From contig CAVNZM010000001.1 of NCBI GenBank assembly GCA_963693365.1, positions 992,001-1,056,000 on the forward strand: a stretch of 64,000 bases of DNA, in the 5' to 3' direction. How positions within the stretch are numbered: the stretch's first letter is position 1; each line of letters opens with the position of its first letter. The position numbers and the translations under genes were made by a program. The DNA comes from Amoebidium appalachense (taxonomy: Eukaryota; Ichthyosporea). The notes under the pieces were generated by a model. That model was not told the DNA's origin. It did not search any database and worked only from the letters and a program-made list of their open reading frames with translations. Of the stretch, positions 58,252 through 64,000 are shown piece after piece.

Positions 58252-59939
58252 GGCTGCTATGTGCCTGCCTACGTCTAGTATTCCCGCAGGAGACTGTGTC
58301 AAAGATGTGACCTGATTGTCTTTATGGGGGGGATATTATTGTTTCGTAAGTGTGCATATGGTCGCCACCTCGGTACGTGATGATCAGCCACTCACAGCGT
58401 AGCCGCCAGGCGTTCGCGTTGTCATGATCAGGAGCCCGTAAATCGAGTCATAACCCCGTAAATTTTCACGGAGATTTAGACTCGTCGATAGGTCCGCTTT
58501 AACTGCATTTGGAGTTCCGGATGCTTTGCACCAGACCTGAAAAATATAAGCGTATACCTCTGTTTGTGGTTGGATTACTTAAAATGCGCCAGATTTAAGC
58601 CTCCGCATTTCAAGGGGTTGTCTTTTAGTTGACACATTGCGCATTATCTGGGGTTTCTGGTAGGCTACTCGTAAATATGGCAAATGCAAACCCTGTTTTT
58701 TGAGTGGGGGGAATGTGGGTTTGAAAGCGTTCATTGGTTTACTAAAGAGCCACCTTTTGATTGGTCAGAACCTTGGCTGGTGGGATCCCCCAATACTTCT
58801 ATGTGGGGGGGCGATCGTATGTCCCGTACCTGCGCAGCTGCGTTCCCAGGCATTTTACACCCCGTTTCCATACGTGTGTAACTGTATGTAGCTAGTAGCT
58901 ACGGAAAATTGAGCCTCGTTATACCAAAATACCCATATTTAGTGTGAATTTTTTGATTTTTACTATATGTAGGACCACATGCAGTCCTATGTCTGCAGGG
59001 CTAGAAATACACTTTAGGATTACTGTATTTTGGCACCTGGCGGATCGGCGCCTATTTTTGACCAGAGAAATGGCCCGGGTACCCTATCAGGAGCGGGCAA
59101 TTTTTGAATTCTCCCACCCCGGCCCCGCCGGGGAAAATTTGAGGTTTTTGGACCTCAAAGAAGTCAAATCCTGCAAAATCCACTACCGGGAGGCCAAAAA
59201 GGGTGATTTCACAAAAAAGCAGGGTCATACATGAAAAAGAGAAAATGGGCGAGTTCAGTGGGCTGCCGATAAGTATATTTCGTGCTGGGCCGGTATACAT
59301 GCTGCCGTGGTTGTTGCTGTAGACGGCAGTATGGCATTGCATGTGTCACGTGACCTGCACGTGAATGCGACCATGTGCAGGCACTGAGTCTAGGGGGATT
59401 TGTGTGTGTGTTTTGGAGCACCGACAAGGCAGAGCCAGGGTGAGGGATGTGTAAACATAGAGTTTAGGGAGATCGTGCTGCTATTGTAACATGTGCACAA
59501 AACAGCCACGTGCACCACACTCCGGTGTACAGAACAATAATATGCACATGCGTCACTGTAATATCATGTATGCGCATGCCGCACAAGGTTTAGGAGACCA
59601 CCACAGTAGATACTATTTTCTTTTGGTTGATATCCATGTAGGAATGGTGTGTTGCAGTTGTCATGATCAGCCTGAGGCAGGCACGTGCACTCACTGAATT
59701 ACTAGAACTCATGAATAAAAATACATTCGCTAAAAATGGCAAGATAAATTTGGGGCCAAGCTATTATTTCCCCCTTTTAAACGTTTTTTTAGCTCCAAGA
59801 ACTTCGATGCCAAAATTTCTATATTTGGCCATCGTATATGATAATGAACACGTGTACATAAAGTAGTTATTTAACTATGAGCGGCCCGTTACAAATACAG
59901 TGACGAAAAACAGTGACCTACGAGCAGTTTTTCTTTCTA

Positions 59940-59984
<45 letters not shown>

Positions 59985-60292
59985 ACACACACCAGACACA
60001 CACACCACCACCACACCACTCACCCCCCAAAAAAACCACACACATACGTGCACGTGTACACACACACACAGAACACCACCACCACCTCCACTGGACCCCA
60101 TTTCCTCGTTGTTTTCTTAAGCCTTCAGACCAGTCCTGTACATTGGAGTTGAACAATTGAATTCACCTAGGCTGACATGCTTCCACCCCCGCCTTCCACT
60201 TCCCTTCTCCCCACCCCCACCCCCACCCCACCCCCACCCCCACCCCGGGGGGGGGGGAGCTCTCGAGCCTCCGGGTAGGGAAGTGGGGTCCG
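58252..60292. other. non-repetitive, no gene recognised
   Basis: Upstream of the glycosyltransferase. Unique sequence with short frames; a C/CA-rich tract at 59940-60075 and a (CCCCCA)n-like tract at 60210-60246 ending in poly(G). The promoter of the glycosyltransferase should lie in 58252-58600. Confidence 0.5.
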
Positions 60293-60593
60293 TGTAAAAT
60301 TATATAAGTATTTGGGACGTTAGCAGAGACACAGTGGTGCAGTGTGAAAACACCACAAACACACAACGAAACACGGAACGATCGGAGCAGTGTACACAAC
60401 AGACATCAATGTTTAGACACGACTGAACTCAATTTATTTTGATCTCGCATAAATACCTGAAATTCCCTTAAGTCAAATCCATACATGATTTCCGACTGGT
60501 CGGAAATCAGATCTATGTCTAAAATAGCCAATCACAATTAACTGATTATTTCCCGGATATTTCCGGAATATGTAAATACTACGTATTACAACA
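60293..60593 (-). repeat. short LTR-A variant (301 bp)
   Basis: TGTAAAATTATATAAG...TATTACAACA. It matches LTR-A for the first 220 bp, then jumps to the terminal 25 bp, so about 600 bp of the usual LTR are absent. The palindrome is kept (60488-60507). A reverse-complement PPT (TCCCCACTTAAA) follows. Confidence 0.8.
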
Positions 60594-61256
60594 TCCCCAC
60601 TTAAAACTTTGAAGTTTGTGTTATCACATCCCCACTGAACTAGTGAAATCTCCCAACTTGAGAACAGAAACGAAAAAAAATAAATTAAAGTGTGCACTTT
60701 TCCGGGGGGGGGGGGGGGGGGGGGGGAGGGGAGGGGGGGGAGGGGGGGGGGGGGGAAGGGGGGGGGGGGGGGGGGAAGGGGGGGGGGGGGGAAGGGGGCG
60801 GGGAAGGGGGGGGGGGGGGGGGGGGAAGGGGGGGGGGGAGGAACCGGGGCAAAAAAAACAAAAGAGATGTATAACGTTTATGGTCGGGGTGTGACTAACT
60901 GGGTTTGAAACCAGTGAAAGATAGAGTAGAATCGCGATACAGGTCAAACCATATATAAAAACCCTAAGTGGGCATAACCACAAAGGCAATATACATATGA
61001 AATAATGGTGGTGGTAAACTAAGTAGTAATCATTCCAGCCGGGAGGCAGTGTAGATGCATCTGCTGTCCAGGGCCCCAGCTGTAGTAGAAGACCACACGG
61101 GAAGTAAGACGGTTCAATCGACAATGTCCGGCACACAAAGTCGGGCACGATGGGTGACGTGACTCGGGCCAGGGAGGGGCTTGGTGAGGATGTCGGCCAA
61201 GTTGTGGGCTGACTCGACGTAATGGACAACAACATCCCCACTGGCAATGTAGTCTT
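60594..61256 (-). pseudogene. A-family 3' end: RNase H C-terminus and 3' UTR
   Basis: Minus strand, 61256-61114 encodes KDYIASGDVVVHYVESAHNL, ADILTKPLPGPSHV and PDIVD-stop, the RNase H end. The 3' UTR carries a long sense-strand C-rich tract (60704-60840) and the GTGGG/CCAC hairpin near 60966-60982. Upstream coding sequence is replaced by a second G-rich tract (61257-61355). Confidence 0.8.
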
Positions 61257-61377
61257 TGGGGGGGGGGGGGGAGGGGGGAAGGGGGGAAGGGGGGTGGGGA
61301 GAGGGGGGGGGGGGGAAAGGGGGGGGGGGAAGGGGGGGGGGGGGGGGGGGGGGAGAGGGAAAAAAAAAACAAAAAAA

Positions 61378-61514
61378 ACCCTGAGTTCAACCGCCTCATC
61401 GAAGACTACCACTTCGGTGATAAGATGTTCCCCGACTTCGAGTCCCTGCACAACCACATCAAGGGCATCGAGTTACGTCAAGACCTCAAGATGCAACTCC
61501 GGAACAACCGTGCC
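61378..61514 (+). pseudogene. A-type gag fragment
   Basis: Encodes EFNRLIEDYHFGDKMFPDF and ESLHNHIKGIELRQDLKMQL, matching element A gag with few changes, in plus orientation. LTR-C interrupts it at 61515. Confidence 0.85.
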
Positions 61515-61606
61515 TGTTGGAATACGTCACCATGTATGACAGCAAGAGCCTTGAAGTATGTATGTGTCTTAGCTTGTTTGTATTCGTGTCTGCTTTCCTT
61601 CTTTGT

Positions 61607-61697
<91 letters not shown>

Positions 61698-62401
61698 TAT
61701 CTCTCTCTCCCTTGTTTCCGTGAGCACAGATATCTGTAGATCTGTGCACACCTGGCTCTCTTGCCTGATAAGAACTTATTGTATTTTATTTCTGTTTGCT
61801 CTCCTCTGTTTATCTGAGAGGTAGCGTGATTGGCTAGCCACACTCGTTGTCTTTCCTTTATTTCAAAATGGCTTAGTTTTGTTCTCAAAAGGATGGCTCG
61901 CCAATAGTCGCGAGCGAGTACATCTGTAGATCGTGTTGTGCATTCCTGTCTATTAATATATGTGTGTTGTGATTGGACAATAGATATATATGGAATTCGG
62001 TTTATTGGAAAGTGTCTTCACTTTGAGAGTGTCGACTATTAGGAAATATATGTATTTAAATAAGTTTCTTTATAGAGACGAACATAAATGTATATGTGAG
62101 TTAATAGTGTCTAGATGTATAATTACTTAATTTATTTAAGTAAGAGTTTCTAAACTTTAGTTTAATCGGAAGTTGGATTGCGTATGCTCTGTCGGAATGT
62201 GTTTTTCTATCTCGAACTGATAGAACCGATTGGTTCTCCCTCTTTAGTTGTGATAAGATGATAAGTCGCAAGTACAAAGGAACCGAGAGCACAATAAAGA
62301 ATCAGTTGTTGTTTGAATCTTTCAATGTCTCGTGAACAACTCCGATTGCCCTCTCCATTAATGTGTTAGTCGTGTTTTACATGACACCTCTGTGCACTCT
62401 G
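61515..62401 (+). repeat. LTR-C, nearly complete
   Basis: TGTTGGAATACGTCACC onward, with a (TC)n array and poly(C) at 61605-61697. The last about 25 bp are replaced by LTR-B at the shared CAAAACAACA-type end, suggesting recombination there. Confidence 0.88.
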
Positions 62402-63138
62402 TGTTGTTTTGTGTGGGTAAACGGAGAAGCAGAGAGCACAGATGGGTGTTATGTTATACACAACACAGAGACACACGGGAGAAACACAACCGGAGAGGTG
62501 GAACGATTTCTGGAACCATAGGAAATGAATACGACTGCTTGAGATTTATTTCAAGATGAAGTCCCTTTTATACTTGGGAATGTGAAAACGATAAACCAAT
62601 CAAAAGAACGAAAACTCTATTTTCCAATCAGAAAGACGAAAACTATGAGTGTAAAATATATTGATTAAAATGTCTGTCGACACATAGAATATAAAACTCA
62701 ACCCTCTAATAAAAGAAACTTCTAATAAAAGCACGGAAACATTTAACAAAATGAAACCACTTATGTAACTATTAGTTCACAACATACATTTATACATGTT
62801 CTTATCATAACACGTCTAAATATAATTATTCCTAATAGTTGGAGAACATAGCACAATGCTACGTCGTGAGAAAGGAATGAGAAAGGAATGTAAGTTACTA
62901 TATTTGGGAAAATACAAACGAGATTTGATTGGATGCCATATATAGATTTTGACACAAACAACAATACGTGTGCGCGAGCTAAGTATGTCGATACGTACAC
63001 AGATCCAAGATATCGGTGTACACGGAAACAGAAAGAAAAGAAAGAAGGAAGAAAGGAAAAGGAGACAAACTACAACAACTAATAAACAAATACAAAACTC
63101 AACTTCTAAGTCTTGCTGAGAATCAAGTGAAGATGACA
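62402..63138 (-). repeat. LTR-B, complete (3' LTR of B5)
   Basis: 737 bp reverse-oriented, TGTTGTTTTGTGTGGG...GAAGATGACA; TATA box on minus near 62568; PPT follows at 63139. Confidence 0.9.
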
Positions 63139-63812
63139 TCCCCACTCAAGGGTTGGAAGTTGGGTTCTCGTGAAGTTTGTTGATGTGACTGTTGATGTTA
63201 AGACTCTCACACATGTAGAAGCAGGTGCCGTGAAGTCACAGTCAAGTTTCCCCACTCGAGAAGACAATTGGAGAAGACTTGAAGGTGCAAGCCGGGGAAG
63301 AAAACCAAAGCGGAAGAAGCACACAACGACGGTTGCCTCTGAAGACTCGGAAGATGACGGTATATAAATATATATAGAAGAAAACAACTAGTGTATGTGT
63401 GACGTGTTGGTGGCTAATGATTTATACTGGGGACCACCCAGATAAACACAAGGCATGAACCTCTTGTGGACTGATTTATAGACTGGTGGTCAACCAGTTA
63501 AGACACGGGGAATGAGCATCCCGAGGACTAGGTTTAGACTGGCAGTCAACCAGCACGCCATGGCTATAGATAATTATTTATACTGGGACGCCATCCCAGT
63601 TCGACAGATATATAAGTCGAATATAAAAGAAACCCAATATATATGATGGTATATAAATAAACGACGGATGGTGGAGAAGAAATCCCCACTGAAGATGCAC
63701 ACACTGAAGATCGATGAAGACAGCAGTAGACTTTCATTGGGAGGTGTCTCTACACGGTGATGTGTAGACCACTGGCCAGGACCCCAACCTACTTGAAGAC
63801 CACTGTAGATGA

Positions 63813-63856
<44 letters not shown>

Positions 63857-64000
63857 CTCAGTCACGAAGACTGAGTGAAGCACGGTGCTGCTCGTGGGAG
63901 GGCCCGGGCAGGGGTTGGTGAAGATGTCAGCCACGTTGTCTTTGCTGGACACGTAGGTGACGACCACATCCCCACTCTTGATGTAGTCCTTCGTGTTGTG
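63139..64000 (-). pseudogene. B5: copia family B 3' UTR and RNase H C-terminus
   Basis: Minus strand. 3' UTR with the complete hairpin series (63425-63605) and a poly(C) tract on the sense strand (63818-63852), then RNase H coding HNTKDYIKSGDVVVTYVSS and KDNVADIFT, with a one-base frameshift in the KPLPGP region. It continues beyond the window, so completeness is unknown. Confidence 0.85.

Noticed and set aside
58944-59234. 96-aa plus-strand frame in the host island
   Set aside because: No recognisable domain, no splice or codon signal; chance frame is more likely.
60210-60246. Interstitial telomere made of CCCCCA repeats
   Set aside because: Short and irregular, in a region full of C-rich low complexity; no second example or telomere-associated context.
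60624-61457. 277-aa proline-rich minus-strand frame
   Set aside because: Mostly poly(C) read as Pro codons, joined to an out-of-frame RNase H end; not a gene.

Overview
The window is a nuclear eukaryotic segment made almost entirely of retrotransposons nested in and fused to one another, with one small non-repetitive host island at about 53.9-60.3 kb. Eukaryotic origin is shown by a spliced host gene with GT-AG introns, Pol III tRNA-type promoters, TATA/CCAAT-type LTR promoters and four retroelement classes. I cannot name the organism. GC-rich, C-ending coding sequence set in AT-rich LTRs, with trypanosome-like glycosyltransferases, suggests a protist or alga, but this is only a guess.

Families, with working names used throughout: A, B and C are Ty1/copia LTR retrotransposons; D is a tyrosine-recombinase (YR) retrotransposon of the DIRS superfamily with PAT/Ngaro-style split direct repeats; one LINE (non-LTR) relic; and a 659-bp TRIM. 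LTR-A is about 0.92 kb, LTR-B 0.74-0.78 kb, LTR-C about 0.9 kb.

Layout. 1-3.7 kb: shuffled A and B fragments. 3.7-7.65 kb: D1, with an intact gag and an almost intact YR. 7.65-14.66 kb: a clean nest in which LTR-C is interrupted by a deleted A element (TSD TACAT), itself interrupted by D2 (exact junctions, no TSD). 14.7-16.7 kb: microsatellites and a solo LTR-B (TSD GTGGG). 16.8-18.3 kb: a LINE relic split by a D fragment with a 136-bp flanking duplication. 18.6-21.85 kb: D3, carrying the TRIM in its gag and a solo LTR-A (TSD CTACG). 22.68-35.18 kb: three tandem copies of a 4165-bp chimeric unit built from B gag/protease, a D reverse-transcriptase remnant, LTR-C, the C 3' end and a truncated LTR-B. 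35.2-53.4 kb: two tandem degenerate B elements (B3, B4); the last LTR-B holds a complete A element (46068-52794, TSD CTTTT). 53.9-60.3 kb: host island with two GT31-like glycosyltransferase genes on the minus strand. 60.3-64 kb: fragments of A, C and B.

The most interesting object is the TRIM at 19104-19762. Each of its 289-bp LTRs contains a full tRNA-like gene (A box, B box, cloverleaf, T5 terminator), and it has a PBS, a copia-like PPT and a 5-bp TSD. This parallels the Cassandra TRIMs, which carry 5S rRNA promoters in their LTRs, but here the captured Pol III gene is a tRNA. Other notable points are the exact split-repeat structure of D2, the loss of RT from D copies that keep gag and YR, a string of short hairpins in the copia 3' UTRs, sense-strand poly(C) tracts, and a 20-bp palindrome conserved in LTR-A.
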